Source: Bacteroidota bacterium
Lineage (GTDB): Bacteria; Bacteroidota; Bacteroidia; AKYH767-A; OLB10
NCBI GenBank assembly: GCA_016713925.1
Contig: JADJOH010000007.1
Coordinates: 1 to 64,000 of the forward strand
Length of the DNA: 64,000 bases
Direction: 5' to 3'
Part shown: positions 33,604 through 43,443 of the stretch, in pieces
Numbering within the stretch: position 1 is the first letter of the stretch
Layout: each line of letters starts with the position of its first letter
Position numbers and translations under genes: made by a program
Notes under the pieces: model-generated
Databases searched by the model: none
Told to the model about the DNA's origin: nothing
Seen by the model: the letters and a program-made list of their open reading frames with translations, nothing else

Positions 33604-36600
33604 TTATCGTAGCAAAACCAGTCTTTCCAGCTTTTGAGCGGTTTCTCCTTCTGCTGTTCTGATTCTCAATCGATAAACATAAACCCCGCGCGCCAGTTGA
33701 TCGCCGAAATCGTCCTTTCCATCCCATTCAATGGCGGTATTTCTGAATCCCTCACATACCTGATAGGCATCAATGGTTTTGACGAGTCTTCCGCTCACCG
33801 TATATATCTGAACCTGAATAGCCATACCTGTACAAGGTTTGTTATGCTCAAACATGAATCGGGTATAGGTAGTGAAGGGGTTGGGGTAATTTAATACTCT
33901 GTCAAGGGCCAGGCCGGCTGATGAGCTGACAACAAATTCTGTGGTGGATTCCGATGAATTGTTGTTGATATCCCATGCCTTGAATGTTAATGTATGGGGG
34001 CCTTCTGATAAGGCATCCAGGGGAAATATTACCCTTCCTTTTTGATAAGAATCCAAATCTGATTCATAGTAATCATTCAATACATATAATTGCTGTGGCT
34101 TTCCATCCAGTTGAACAGTGATGTCATGGCCGATACCATTGCCTACGGTATTTATGCCACTGGAATCAAACAGAATAGCATATACTCTTGGACTCGAATT
34201 GGTCATGCTTCCGTAGATGAAATTTTCATCATTCATATATAATTTTACTTCCGGTCCAAGGTTGTCCTGGAGCCCATTGCCGGAGATGCCGCCAATGGTG
34301 AAGTTTTCGTTGAAACCATTTGCATCATTGTTTCCATCATGTGCATAATAGCTGAGGCGGCCGGAGCCATATTGAAAAGAAATGTCTTTAGGTACAATAA
34401 AGGAGCAGCTGAACTCTCCGTTGCTCACACTGGCCTTACCTTTGTACAATATGTTTTTTCTTAAATTGAAACTATCCGGCAAACTAATATCATTACCGGT
34501 AGCGTCATTAACTATATTATAAACCTTGTTGGTTTTATCATATATTGTAGGAAAGACAACGCCATTAAATCCGGTTAAAGTATTTCCATTCGAATCCGTT
34601 ACTTTACCCTTGATAGTGACTTTGCTGAGTGCAGAAAGTGTGTCCAGCGTGATACCGTTGCCCGTTTCTTCAATACCTGTTGTTTCCACTTTGTATTTAG
34701 GATAGGCGAGCATAAGTGCCGGATCTCCCAATAAAGTAACATTTCTGTTGGATGGGTTATCACGCTTTGCCAGCCGCTGAATATCGCCTGTTCTGGGCAT
34801 CTTTCCATTTACAGGTTTGAAAAAATGTGACATCATGTCGGTATTGATTAATTCATTGTCAATGGCAAAAGCAAGGCGAACCGTTGTAAATAAGCAGATG
34901 CCGCCCCCTTGCTGATTTAAAAATACAAATTCACCGGCCGAAGTGCGCAAAGGATCATCGAAACGACTGAACTCACAAGTTGCAGTTATAAAGGCCGGCA
35001 TATTGTTGGTATTTCTCCAACTGTTGATCATGTCATTGTTTAATATGGCCTTAGACGCCCATCCTAACTCCCCTCCATGACCGGTATAATTAATGAGCAA
35101 TGCTCCTCTCTCTACTCTTTTTGTGATGGCATCATTCACTTCGGGATAACGTAATCCTCCCGGTGTGGAGACCTGTTGATAGGCATCAGAGATCACCTTA
35201 TCTATATTATAAACAGGATTGTTTTGTTGTACAAATGCAGTGATTCGCTCACTCTGCCGTTGATGTAAATTCCTGTCCTGGTCATCGGCCACAAAACATA
35301 ATATGTTTCTCCAGTCGCCGAGGCGGCTGCTGTTTGTTCCGGCACAATAGGTTTGATCGGTGATGATTCCGGGGGTAGAATAAGTAATGACTTTATTAAC
35401 CATTGCCTTCGCTTCTTCAGCAGTTCTTACAGGAAAACGTCCGATGCCAATATCGATAAGTTCAGGTCCGGTAAGGTTGCCTTCGGTAGGATCCATCAAA
35501 CCAAAAAAGTCATCCGAGGTATATGATATAAGAAGTGAGACAGAATTCTCCGACTGAAACGTGGGTATGAAATTAGAATTTCCACCGGTCCGGTATTTTA
35601 AATCGTAAGAACCATCGCCTAATAGTAATGCATATTTAGGCAGTTCTTCCGGGGTGCCGGCCCGTTCGTAAAACATTCTAAGGAAGTCCCTGATGGCGCT
35701 TACATCCTGAGCGCCGCTGGAGAATTCATTAAAAACCTGACGGCTGCTGACAACAATACTGGTTAAGCTATCATTGTCACGATGAAATTCAGCCAACCTT
35801 TCAGCTTCCGCTAAAAAATTTTCGTGTGAGATAATAATATATTCTGCCTGGGCTAAGCCGTGTAGATTTTGATTAGCGATTCTCCCGGTAAAGAAAGGGG
35901 TTCTGTATGCCTTTTCATTGAAGAGATAGTATTCGATCATCTGCGAAGAATCAATGGATTGAATGAATTCCAGGATTCCATTATTCAAGGCGTATTGTTG
36001 ATTTGTTACAGTATTGTGATCACGCAATGACCAAAGTTTCAAGTCATTTTTTGCGTTACCGACTACATATCTCCTGTTGCCCGGCTGATTATTGGTGTCA
36101 AGATCACGGAACAGGAGTTCATTTCCGGTCATGGATAATCCCCTGGTGGCATTTATGGCAATGTAATCCAACCATCCTGTTGAAGCAGCGTTGTAAGGCT
36201 GAAAAGTATAGTCAAGGGTGAGGTCAGAAGATGTAGCATTAAATAAGGCGTTTAATGCAGAGGTCCGTGCAAAGTCATCCGTATAACTCACGCCTACATT
36301 ACTGATTGTATGGGTAAGAATGGTTGAATTGTTAACACTGACAACAAACCTGCTGCTACTGGAAAAGGAGGTGGAAGTCCGGGCAGCCACGCTTGACTTT
36401 AACTTTGCGGTTCCCGGAATGAGATTGGGAAATGAAAAGTTGAATTTTTGGTTAAGTATAACATCAAAAATCTCACCGTACCATTCTCTTCCTGACTTAA
36501 TGAAATTTATTTCATCTTCCTCATGATAACTAAAATCGGTAAAACTCGAAACGAGGGGCTCATTGCCTATAGCAGGTAAACTTTGAACGGTTTGAATTCT

Positions 36601-37527
36601 TTTCGGAATGCCGGGAACGTTAGTCGTGAGAAAGTAATAAGTAGTATCGGTAAAATTATTTTTATTGTGTACAAATTGCTTCTCACTAAAATTGTAGGTC
36701 CAACGGGTTGGGTCTTGTCCGTAAAATAAAAAATAGTCGTTGTTATTGAATTGTCCGTCCTGATTTTCATCAATGGTCTCGATTGCGCATTCCTGCAAGT
36801 CATCCTTTCTGGGCGCACTGTTCAATAAGGGTAAAGGTCCGCCTCCGTTTCCAAAAAGCCGGATGCTGGCAAAACTAAGTGTGGCCGGGTCAATCCCAAG
36901 GTCCATCAAATCATCAAAACTGACCTTATATATGCCATCCCGTGTTACTCCGATTCTGTACCAATCCCCACTTGCTAAAACCGAATTCGTAGCAAAGCTT
37001 TGAGTGTTATTGAATTTTGCTCTGGAATTAAAGCCGGAATTTTGCACTGGGGCTAAACTGAAAGATATAAGCTTTTCAGGAACTCCTGTTGTTGGGTTCA
37101 AACGAAAAGGTAAAATATACACCAGACTCACCGGAACCTTGCGTTCATACGACTCAATTATTTTAATTTCTGGAGTAGTGGATAGTTTTCCGGTCACCGC
37201 TTTTTGCTCCTCATTGGTTAATGGGATATAAACCGGCTGCAAAATATTTATATTTAAAACACTGGTATTGAATTTTATATGAAAATAGGGCAAGGTGGTG
37301 TGTTCCAATAGAAAATGTGACCCGTCAAAATAAATTCTTGACTTCCCATCTTCCTGAATTTGAACCTCCTGCCAGTTGAGTTGAATTAATCCTTCCTTTT
37401 GAGCCGATACCTGACCGGGAAAAATTGCAAGCAAAAACAATATAAGGAGGTCCTTAATTGTTTTATTAAAGTAAAATTTGCTGTGGAAATCAGGGGGTGT
37501 AGGTAAGGTTTGTGAACGATTCCGCAT
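33604..37527 (-). CDS. porU: Type IX secretion sortase PorU
   Basis: A 1307-residue gingipain-like cysteine peptidase that removes the C-terminal signal of T9SS cargo and attaches it to the cell surface. The C25-type catalytic residues are His at about 817 (NYTGHGGELGWA) and Cys at about 851 (ITATCEFSRFDDP). It has an N-terminal signal region (about residues 25-45), an Ig-like region after the peptidase domain, and its own C-terminal sorting-like domain (NYPNPFTTYTRFMFEH ... GVYVYRLRI), as known for PorU. It is divergent from porP/sprF and gldJ and upstream of porV, as in gliding Bacteroidota. Confidence 0.96.
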   Translation of the reverse strand: MRNRSQTLPTPPDFHSKFYFNKTIKDLLILFLLAIFPGQVSAQKEGLIQLNWQEVQIQEDGKSRIYFDGSHFLLEHTTLPYFHIKFNTSVLNINILQPVYIPLTNEEQKAVTGKLSTTPEIKIIESYERKVPVSLVYILPFRLNPTTGVPEKLISFSLAPVQNSGFNSRAKFNNTQSFATNSVLASGDWYRIGVTRDGIYKVSFDDLMDLGIDPATLSFASIRLFGNGGGPLPLLNSAPRKDDLQECAIETIDENQDGQFNNNDYFLFYGQDPTRWTYNFSEKQFVHNKNNFTDTTYYFLTTNVPGIPKRIQTVQSLPAIGNEPLVSSFTDFSYHEEDEINFIKSGREWYGEIFDVILNQKFNFSFPNLIPGTAKLKSSVAARTSTSFSSSSRFVVSVNNSTILTHTISNVGVSYTDDFARTSALNALFNATSSDLTLDYTFQPYNAASTGWLDYIAINATRGLSMTGNELLFRDLDTNNQPGNRRYVVGNAKNDLKLWSLRDHNTVTNQQYALNNGILEFIQSIDSSQMIEYYLFNEKAYRTPFFTGRIANQNLHGLAQAEYIIISHENFLAEAERLAEFHRDNDSLTSIVVSSRQVFNEFSSGAQDVSAIRDFLRMFYERAGTPEELPKYALLLGDGSYDLKYRTGGNSNFIPTFQSENSVSLLISYTSDDFFGLMDPTEGNLTGPELIDIGIGRFPVRTAEEAKAMVNKVITYSTPGIITDQTYCAGTNSSRLGDWRNILCFVADDQDRNLHQRQSERITAFVQQNNPVYNIDKVISDAYQQVSTPGGLRYPEVNDAITKRVERGALLINYTGHGGELGWASKAILNNDMINSWRNTNNMPAFITATCEFSRFDDPLRTSAGEFVFLNQQGGGICLFTTVRLAFAIDNELINTDMMSHFFKPVNGKMPRTGDIQRLAKRDNPSNRNVTLLGDPALMLAYPKYKVETTGIEETGNGITLDTLSALSKVTIKGKVTDSNGNTLTGFNGVVFPTIYDKTNKVYNIVNDATGNDISLPDSFNLRKNILYKGKASVSNGEFSCSFIVPKDISFQYGSGRLSYYAHDGNNDANGFNENFTIGGISGNGLQDNLGPEVKLYMNDENFIYGSMTNSSPRVYAILFDSSGINTVGNGIGHDITVQLDGKPQQLYVLNDYYESDLDSYQKGRVIFPLDALSEGPHTLTFKAWDINNNSSESTTEFVVSSSAGLALDRVLNYPNPFTTYTRFMFEHNKPCTGMAIQVQIYTVSGRLVKTIDAYQVCEGFRNTAIEWDGKDDFGDQLARGVYVYRLRIRTAEGETAQKLERLVLLR

Positions 37528-37703
37528 TTCGTATTTAAATAATAGTATAAATTTGTGCTATATCTACAACGGATTTTGCATCTTTGAAGTTTGGTGCAAG
37601 TTCCATTATCAACGCCTGCCCATTGGAATTATTGCAGTTATTATACGTTAGATTCGAAACAAAAATAGGATTCTTCGTATAACAAATAGAAAAAGATCTG
37701 AAT

Positions 37704-38714
37704 ATGCTCAAACGTGTACTCCTGTGTCTGATGATAGCAGTAAGCCTTGTGGCCGATGCACAGGACCCTCAATTTACCCAGTTCTATGCAAACCCGCTCT
37801 ATCTTAATCCGGCTTTTGCAGGGTCTTCACGATGCCCGCGTGTGAACATAAATTACCGTAATCAATGGCCGGCCTTAAAAGAGACTTACATTACTACCAG
37901 TGCGAGCTATGATCAGCATTTTGACATTATTAATGGAGGTGTTGGATTATTGGTATTGAATGATAAAGCAGGGGAGGGTACGATTTCTACCACGAATATC
38001 AGCGGGATGTATGCTTATCAGTTGAATGTGAACAGAAAGTTCTCCATGCGTATGGGGCTTCAGGCCACTTATGTTCAAAAGAGATTGGATTTTAATAAGT
38101 TGACTTTCGGTGATATGATCGATCCCCGTTATGGATTCGTTTATTCAACACAGGAATTAAGACCAACCGAATCAAGGAATTTCATGGATTTCAGTGCCGG
38201 TGTCCTCGCTTATACCAGTAAAGTGTACGGAGGTTTTGCAGCGCACCATCTGACTGAACCGGATGAAGCCTTTATTGTTAAAGGCACCTCAAAATTACCC
38301 CGAAAATATACTGCTCACCTTGGTGCTATGCTGCCTATCGGGGATACGTATAGCCGTGGTTACAGAGGAAGAATCAACCGCGACGAAGGAACATTTATTT
38401 CTCCCAATGTACTTTATCAGCAACAAGCAGCGTTCAATCAAATAAATATTGGAATGTATATCCTTCATTCACCTATTGTTGGAGGATTATGGTACAGAGG
38501 TAACTTCGGAAGCGATAAATTTCTATCCAGTGATAGTTTTATTGCCCTGATCGGACTTCAAAAAGGCATCTTCAAATTCGGCTATAGTTATGACGTAACT
38601 GTCTCAGCCTTAAGTAATGCCACAGGTGGCTCGCACGAACTGAGCTTGGGATTGCAATTCGAATGCAGACCCAAAAAGAAAAGATTCCGTGCAATAAGCT
38701 GCCCTAGTTTTTAG
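37704..38714 (+). CDS. PorP/SprF family type IX secretion membrane protein
   Basis: A 336-residue outer-membrane barrel with a signal peptide (ending VADAQ) and the family start DPQFTQFYANPLYLNPAFAG, then RVNINYRNQWPAL. PorP/SprF proteins take part in T9SS function or pair with particular cargo. Multiple paralogues are usual, so the exact role (core PorP or cargo-specific SprF) is not settled. It is divergent from porU and 38 nt ahead of gldJ. Confidence 0.92.
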   Translation: MLKRVLLCLMIAVSLVADAQDPQFTQFYANPLYLNPAFAGSSRCPRVNINYRNQWPALKETYITTSASYDQHFDIINGGVGLLVLNDKAGEGTISTTNISGMYAYQLNVNRKFSMRMGLQATYVQKRLDFNKLTFGDMIDPRYGFVYSTQELRPTESRNFMDFSAGVLAYTSKVYGGFAAHHLTEPDEAFIVKGTSKLPRKYTAHLGAMLPIGDTYSRGYRGRINRDEGTFISPNVLYQQQAAFNQINIGMYILHSPIVGGLWYRGNFGSDKFLSSDSFIALIGLQKGIFKFGYSYDVTVSALSNATGGSHELSLGLQFECRPKKKRFRAISCPSF

Positions 38715-38752
38715 TTATTTCGCATATTTGTCTCACCCAAATACTCATAAAC

Positions 38753-40195
38753 ATGAACATTAAAAATCATTTTCTTCCCTTCCTCGGACTGGGAATGATG
38801 GTTTTTACAGCCTGTAACAACTACCAAAAATCCGGATCTACAGGCTGGAATTATAACGATGAACGTAACGGCGGTTTTGAAGTCGTTCCGTACACTGAAC
38901 AGGAAACCGGGCCCGGGCTTGTGTTGATTGAAGGTGGTACTTTCGTTATGGGTCGAACCGAACAGGATGTCGTTCAGGACTGGGATAATATCCCTCGTCG
39001 TGTAACGGTCTCTTCTTATTATCTGGATGAAACCGAAGTTTCAAATACCTACTGGCTGGAATATATCTACTGGCTGGGTCGCGTTTTTGGAACGGATTAT
39101 CCCGAGGTGCAGCGTAAAGCCTTACCGGATACATTAGTATGGCGTGATCGTTTGGCATTCAATGAACCTTATGTAGAATTGTATTTACGTCACCCTGCTT
39201 ATCAGGATTATCCTGTTGTGGGTGTGAACTGGTTGCAATGCAATGACTTCTGCTCCTGGAGAACGGATCGTGTGAACGAACAAATTCTGATCAGAGAAGG
39301 GATCCTTCGTGTTAATCCCGCTCAGGTGAATGAAGATAATTTTAATACCGACTCCTACCTCGCCGGTCAGTATGAAGGTCTTGTTAAGAGTCCCCTTCAG
39401 GATCTGAATCCCAACGTAGATTCGCGTAAAGTGAGAATGGAAGATGGTATTCTTTTACCTCGTTATCGCCTGCCCACCGAAGCGGAATGGGAATTTGCCT
39501 CCCTGAGTTTGATTGGCAATACCGTGTTTGAAAATGTAAACGAAAGAAAATTATACCCATGGAATGGTCACGGCGTACGTAATTCTGAAGATAAATGGCA
39601 GGGAGAAATGCTCGCCAACTTTAAACGTGGACGAGGTGACAATATGGGAGTTTCCGGTCGCCTGAACGATAATGGTGATATCACTACACCTGTGTACTCC
39701 TATGTGCCGAACGATTACGGTATTTATAATATGGCCGGTAACGTAGCAGAATGGGTAATGGATGTATATCGTCCACTTTCTCACGAAGATAAATCAGATT
39801 TCAGGTCGTTCCGCGGAAACGTTTTCCAAACTCAGGTGACGGATGAAGAAGGTTCTGTGACGGAGAAAGATACGTTGGGCAGAATTCAATTGCGTGATGT
39901 AACTGAACAGGAAGCAGCTAGCCGTAGAAATTACCAAAAGGCAGATAATATCAATTATGTCGATGGTGATGAGCCGGATTACGCTACGTATGCATCCGGA
40001 AATACTACGCTTATCGATGATAAAGCTCGTGTGGTAAAAGGTGGTTCATGGAAAGATCGTGTGTACTACATGACTCCCGGTGCCCGTCGTTTCCTCGATC
40101 AGGAGCAAGCAACAGATTGGCTCGGATTCCGCTGTGCTATGGCACGTGTAGGTAGCCCGGTTGGATTTGGAAGTAAGAAGACAAGTAAACGATAA
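38753..40195 (+). CDS. gldJ: Gliding motility lipoprotein GldJ
   Basis: A 480-residue lipoprotein (signal and lipobox VFTAC, residues 1-20) with a formylglycine-generating-enzyme-like fold: GLVLIEGGTFVMGRTEQDV, WDNIPRRVTVSSYYLDETEV, PVVGVNWLQCNDFCSWRTDR, YRLPTEAEWEFA, MAGNVAEWV and GGSWKDR. The GWNYNDERNGGFEV start and the whole layout match GldJ, which stabilises GldK and the gliding/T9SS machine. The enzymatic residues of true formylglycine generators are not expected to be functional. Neighbourhood with porU/porV agrees with the arrangement known from Flavobacterium. Confidence 0.94.
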   Translation: MNIKNHFLPFLGLGMMVFTACNNYQKSGSTGWNYNDERNGGFEVVPYTEQETGPGLVLIEGGTFVMGRTEQDVVQDWDNIPRRVTVSSYYLDETEVSNTYWLEYIYWLGRVFGTDYPEVQRKALPDTLVWRDRLAFNEPYVELYLRHPAYQDYPVVGVNWLQCNDFCSWRTDRVNEQILIREGILRVNPAQVNEDNFNTDSYLAGQYEGLVKSPLQDLNPNVDSRKVRMEDGILLPRYRLPTEAEWEFASLSLIGNTVFENVNERKLYPWNGHGVRNSEDKWQGEMLANFKRGRGDNMGVSGRLNDNGDITTPVYSYVPNDYGIYNMAGNVAEWVMDVYRPLSHEDKSDFRSFRGNVFQTQVTDEEGSVTEKDTLGRIQLRDVTEQEAASRRNYQKADNINYVDGDEPDYATYASGNTTLIDDKARVVKGGSWKDRVYYMTPGARRFLDQEQATDWLGFRCAMARVGSPVGFGSKKTSKR

Positions 40196-40499
40196 TTACT
40201 TAATAAAATAGTTGGCGGAGACCTTCCTGCCCTGAAGCAGCATCGTGAACATCGATACGATTCAGGACAAGAAGGTCTCTCTCATTTAATAAACTCACGA
40301 TGGAGCCTGGTCTTCATGAACGTTTCCATTCGATTACTTTTTTAGCTTTTATAGTGGATAAGTTGGCTTTTGATGACCTGATTTTAGGTTAAAATGGTGG
40401 ATTTTCGTCTTAAGTTTGCATTATTAACATTTAAGGTAATCGGAAAATCCGGAAATAGAGAAAGATCTGTCCGATGTCCCTGAATGTTCTGAAGCAACA
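40196..40499. other. Intergenic region gldJ to ftsE unit
   Basis: Contains the gldJ terminator (40218-40285) and, near the end, a -7 box TAAGTTTG at 40411-40418. Codons 40440-40499 stay open in the frame of the following small gene and read SENPEIEKDLSDVPECSEAT, which looks like protein, but no start codon precedes it. Confidence 0.5.
40218..40285 (+). terminator. Inverted repeat downstream of gldJ
   Basis: GAGACCTTC (40218-40226) pairs with GAAGGTCTC (40271-40279), with inner pairing of CCTGAA and TTCAGG. It begins 22 nt after the stop codon and is followed by TCTCATTTAAT. The stem is long but the T-run is weak. Confidence 0.6.
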
Positions 40500-40712
40500 A
40501 TGGCCATCTATTACCTTCTTAAAATTCAGGGAAAAGCAAAGATTCCGGACTATGTCCAATTGCGTGACGAGCAGTTTACCCTGTTGGCTTATTTCCGTCT
40601 CGACCGGCCGGAAAAGGCATTGGTGAAAGCCGGCGTTGCTGTACATGAACAAAAAATCATGAACTTTCTGAATGAAATTGCATTCGGTAAAGTCCATAAA
40701 TTAGAACTTTAA
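40500..40712 (+). CDS. Small conserved-looking protein upstream of ftsE
   Basis: A 70-residue protein: MAIYYLLKIQGKAKIPDYVQ, then LRDEQFTLLAYFRLDRPEKA and EIAFGKVHKLEL at the end. It has no signal peptide or membrane helix and looks like a compact alpha/beta domain. I do not recognise a named family. It ends 22 nt before ftsE in the same direction, so it is probably co-transcribed and may relate to FtsE or the divisome. The true start may be further upstream, since 20 codons before the ATG stay open and look coding. Confidence 0.7.
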   Translation: MAIYYLLKIQGKAKIPDYVQLRDEQFTLLAYFRLDRPEKALVKAGVAVHEQKIMNFLNEIAFGKVHKLEL

Positions 40713-40734
40713 CGCTTTCATAAATACAAATAGA

Positions 40735-41442
40735 ATGTCTGATACTATTATCGATTTGAAACATGTCAGTGTTTTTCAAAATAAGAACCTTGTACTGAAT
40801 GATGTAAATCTTGAAGTGCAACGCGGGGAATTTGTGTACCTGATCGGTAAAACAGGGAGTGGTAAAAGTAGTGTGATGCGGTTGCTGTACGGTGATCTTC
40901 CCATGCCTCAGGGTGAAGGACGAGTGGCCGGATTCGATTTGCATAATCTGAAGAATGGCGATGTTCCTAAGTTGAGAAGGAAATTGGGAATTATTTTCCA
41001 GGACTTCCAACTCCTGACAGATCGTTCAGCAAAGGAAAATCTGATGTTTTATCTGAAAGCTACCGGTTGGACAGAAAAGGCAAAAATGGAAGAACGGGTT
41101 TCGGAAGTATTAACAAAGGTAGGTCTGGGTACGAAAGGCTTTAAGATGCCGCATGAATTATCAGGAGGGGAACAACAGCGTTTGGTGATTGCCCGGGCCT
41201 TGCTGAATGATCCCGATTTGATTCTTGCCGATGAGCCCACCGGAAACCTGGATCCGGAGACCAGCAATGAAATTATGAACTTGCTTTTTGATGTGAGTCG
41301 TAATAGTCGTGCCGTGGTGATGGTGACGCATAATTATTCCCTGATTGAACGTTTCCCCTCCAGAGTGGAGAAGGTAGAGCAAGGACGTCTTTCGCATGTG
41401 GAAGGTTCTGCTTCCGGTCACCAGTCGCTGTCCAATAACTGA
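40735..41442 (+). CDS. ftsE: Cell division ATP-binding protein FtsE
   Basis: A 235-residue ABC ATPase. Walker A GKTGSGKSSVMRLLYG, Q-loop IIFQDFQLL, signature LSGGEQQRLVIARAL, Walker B LILADEPTGNLDPET and MVTHNY are complete. The LKN-DVPKLRRKLGIIFQDFQLL region is typical of FtsE, which with FtsX controls peptidoglycan hydrolases at division. FtsX is not adjacent, as is common in Bacteroidota. The 3' end overlaps the convergent glycosyltransferase by 25 nt. Confidence 0.94.
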   Translation: MSDTIIDLKHVSVFQNKNLVLNDVNLEVQRGEFVYLIGKTGSGKSSVMRLLYGDLPMPQGEGRVAGFDLHNLKNGDVPKLRRKLGIIFQDFQLLTDRSAKENLMFYLKATGWTEKAKMEERVSEVLTKVGLGTKGFKMPHELSGGEQQRLVIARALLNDPDLILADEPTGNLDPETSNEIMNLLFDVSRNSRAVVMVTHNYSLIERFPSRVEKVEQGRLSHVEGSASGHQSLSNN

Positions 41443-42545
41443 ATGAGTTGAGCGGCCCCCGCTGCATTTGAAAATTTTTCTTCCAGTAATTTTTTACGAA
41501 AGGATATTTCTTCCAAACTAAATGTTTTCTCCAATACGGATTGTACAGCATGGGCAAAATCCGTTGGGGTTTCCGCGACCTGACAAATGCTTTCTAACCC
41601 GCTGCCTCCTGTCATCATAGCATTCGCGACGACAAATCTCCCCCGGTATAAGGCATGCAGTAACTTGAGCTTTATACCACTGTTTTGAAAAGCAGGAAGC
41701 AGATGTACCTGTGCTTGTTGAATCAACCGATCCATTTCCAGATGATCAGGGTTTTGGATCAGTTTAATCTTCGGGTGCCTGGCTGCTTTTTGTCGAAGTT
41801 CGCTTCTGGGATGTTGCCCCGCTATAACAATTTGTTGATGGAGGAGAGGTAGTACTTCTTCTATTAGCCAGAGTGCTGCCTCGTGATTTTCTGCAATGGA
41901 TAAGTTCCCGTGATACAGGCAGAAGTCTCCTTGTCCTGTCAGAGACGAAACTTCATCAAAAGCGTGAAAGGCAGGTACTGATATTGTATTTCCATATTTG
42001 TTTTGAAAATAGTGAAAGTCGTCATTACTGATAGCTGCAATTCGTCCGGCATGTTTCAATAGGGATTCGTACTTCCATAATTTTTTAGACTCTGTTGTAT
42101 AATATATTTTCTTAAACGGATGTCGTTCCAGTTGCGCAAGATGACTGTAATATTCGTGCTCGATATTATGGGTTCGTACAATCGTTTTTCTTTTTCGTAT
42201 ATCCGGTTCCGATAGAAGATTGGTGGTGTGTAAACCTTCGAAGAGAATCGGGTCATCGTTCTTACGAAGATTTTTTAAAAGCTCCGGATGCGTTCTGGAG
42301 ATGACTATATAAGGAAGAGTGTTGAACAACTTCAACTTGCCGGTGTGGCGGGGATAATAATATACGCTTTCGCAAAATTTTTCTAATTCCACGCTCTTGT
42401 CGCGACCGTAAGTGAAGCAATGTAGTGTGATTTTCACGCCGGCCTGATGCAGATGTCTTATTTTATGAAACACATCAATGACGCCGCCGTAATTGTCCGG
42501 ATAAGGGACATCAAAGGAAATGATATGTAGATTTTTATTTTTCAA
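41418..42545 (-). CDS. Glycosyltransferase family 4-like protein
   Basis: A 375-residue GT-B type transferase. The N-terminal domain starts with IISFDVPYPDNYGGVIDVFHKIRHL; the C-terminal nucleotide-sugar domain shows FCLYHGNLSIAENHEAALWL, IAGQHPRSEL, and the short ALYRGRFVVANAMMTGGSGLE in place of a full E-x7-E motif. It probably adds a sugar to an envelope glycan. It overlaps the next glycosyltransferase by 11 nt, so the two are coupled. The exact substrate is unknown. Confidence 0.85.
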   Translation of the reverse strand: MKNKNLHIISFDVPYPDNYGGVIDVFHKIRHLHQAGVKITLHCFTYGRDKSVELEKFCESVYYYPRHTGKLKLFNTLPYIVISRTHPELLKNLRKNDDPILFEGLHTTNLLSEPDIRKRKTIVRTHNIEHEYYSHLAQLERHPFKKIYYTTESKKLWKYESLLKHAGRIAAISNDDFHYFQNKYGNTISVPAFHAFDEVSSLTGQGDFCLYHGNLSIAENHEAALWLIEEVLPLLHQQIVIAGQHPRSELRQKAARHPKIKLIQNPDHLEMDRLIQQAQVHLLPAFQNSGIKLKLLHALYRGRFVVANAMMTGGSGLESICQVAETPTDFAHAVQSVLEKTFSLEEISFRKKLLEEKFSNAAGAAQLIQLLDSDW

Positions 42546-43443
42546 TGGAGTTGAAGATGGCCAATAGTTTGTTTCTTTCCGTCTCCCAATTCAACTCTCG
42601 GGATGCATCAGCAATGTTTTTTGTCCAAATCTGATTCGCTTCTTTGTCATTCAGCATCTCATGGATAATGGTAGCGAGAGCTTTTGGATCATGGCTTTTG
42701 GAGATACGTCCGATACCATATTTTTCAACGATGTTTTTTACTTCCGGCAGATCACTCGCTAAAACGGGAATTCCGGCATGCAGGTAGTCGAATAGTTTAT
42801 TGGGTAAGCTGAACCGGTAATTGATGTTCGTGTCTTTGTCGAGACTTAATCCCAGGTCCGCGGCATAGGTATAAAGTGCTAATTCGTTGGGCGGTTTCCT
42901 GCTTTCAAAGCGTACTTTGTTTTGCAGTCCTAAAGTGATAGTCATCTCTTTCAATACCGGAAAAACATCTCCACCTCCAATAATTAGCAGCAAGGTGTTG
43001 TCCAGATATTGCATGGCCATCACCGCTTCTTCCGCTCCGCGCTGAATATTAATCCCCGCCCCCTGAAGGATAATCAGAAACTGATCTGCAGGTAAGCCCA
43101 GATCTCTGCGAAGAAGTGTTTTATCTCTGTTAATCGTGCGATTGGTTTCAGGTAGATTACGGATGACATGGAAGTCAATTCCATATTCTTGTTTATAGAG
43201 CGAGGCGATACTAGCATTAACGGTAAAAGCATATTTAATATGCGGTAAAATCGCCGACTCGATTTTTTTCCAGATCGCTTGAATCTTCTTTCTGTTGGTC
43301 AACTCCGGTACTCCTGTGAAGTACTCGTGACTATCGTAAACGAGCGGAATTTTTTTAATTTTTGAAATAAGATAGTTGGCGGGTAAAGTATCCAGATCAT
43401 TGCTGAGCAGAATGTCGGCATGATGCCATAACAAATACCAAAA
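42535..43443 (-). CDS. Glycosyltransferase, C-terminal fragment (frameshifted)
   Basis: The main part of a GT-B glycosyltransferase: WYLLWHHADILLSNDLDTLP, LVYDSHEYFTGVPEL, then the catalytic C-terminal domain with FLIILQGAGINIQRGAEEAV, LLLIIGGGDVFPVLKE, and SLPNKLFDYLHAGIPVLASD with the PNKLFDY...G pattern of GT4. Upstream residues of this open frame (43444-43776) are spurious. The join to the N-terminal fragment lies in an A run at 43440-43444 (five present, six needed). Confidence 0.85.
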   Translation of the reverse strand, partial: FWYLLWHHADILLSNDLDTLPANYLISKIKKIPLVYDSHEYFTGVPELTNRKKIQAIWKKIESAILPHIKYAFTVNASIASLYKQEYGIDFHVIRNLPETNRTINRDKTLLRRDLGLPADQFLIILQGAGINIQRGAEEAVMAMQYLDNTLLLIIGGGDVFPVLKEMTITLGLQNKVRFESRKPPNELALYTYAADLGLSLDKDTNINYRFSLPNKLFDYLHAGIPVLASDLPEVKNIVEKYGIGRISKSHDPKALATIIHEMLNDKEANQIWTKNIADASRELNWETERNKLLAIFNSIEK

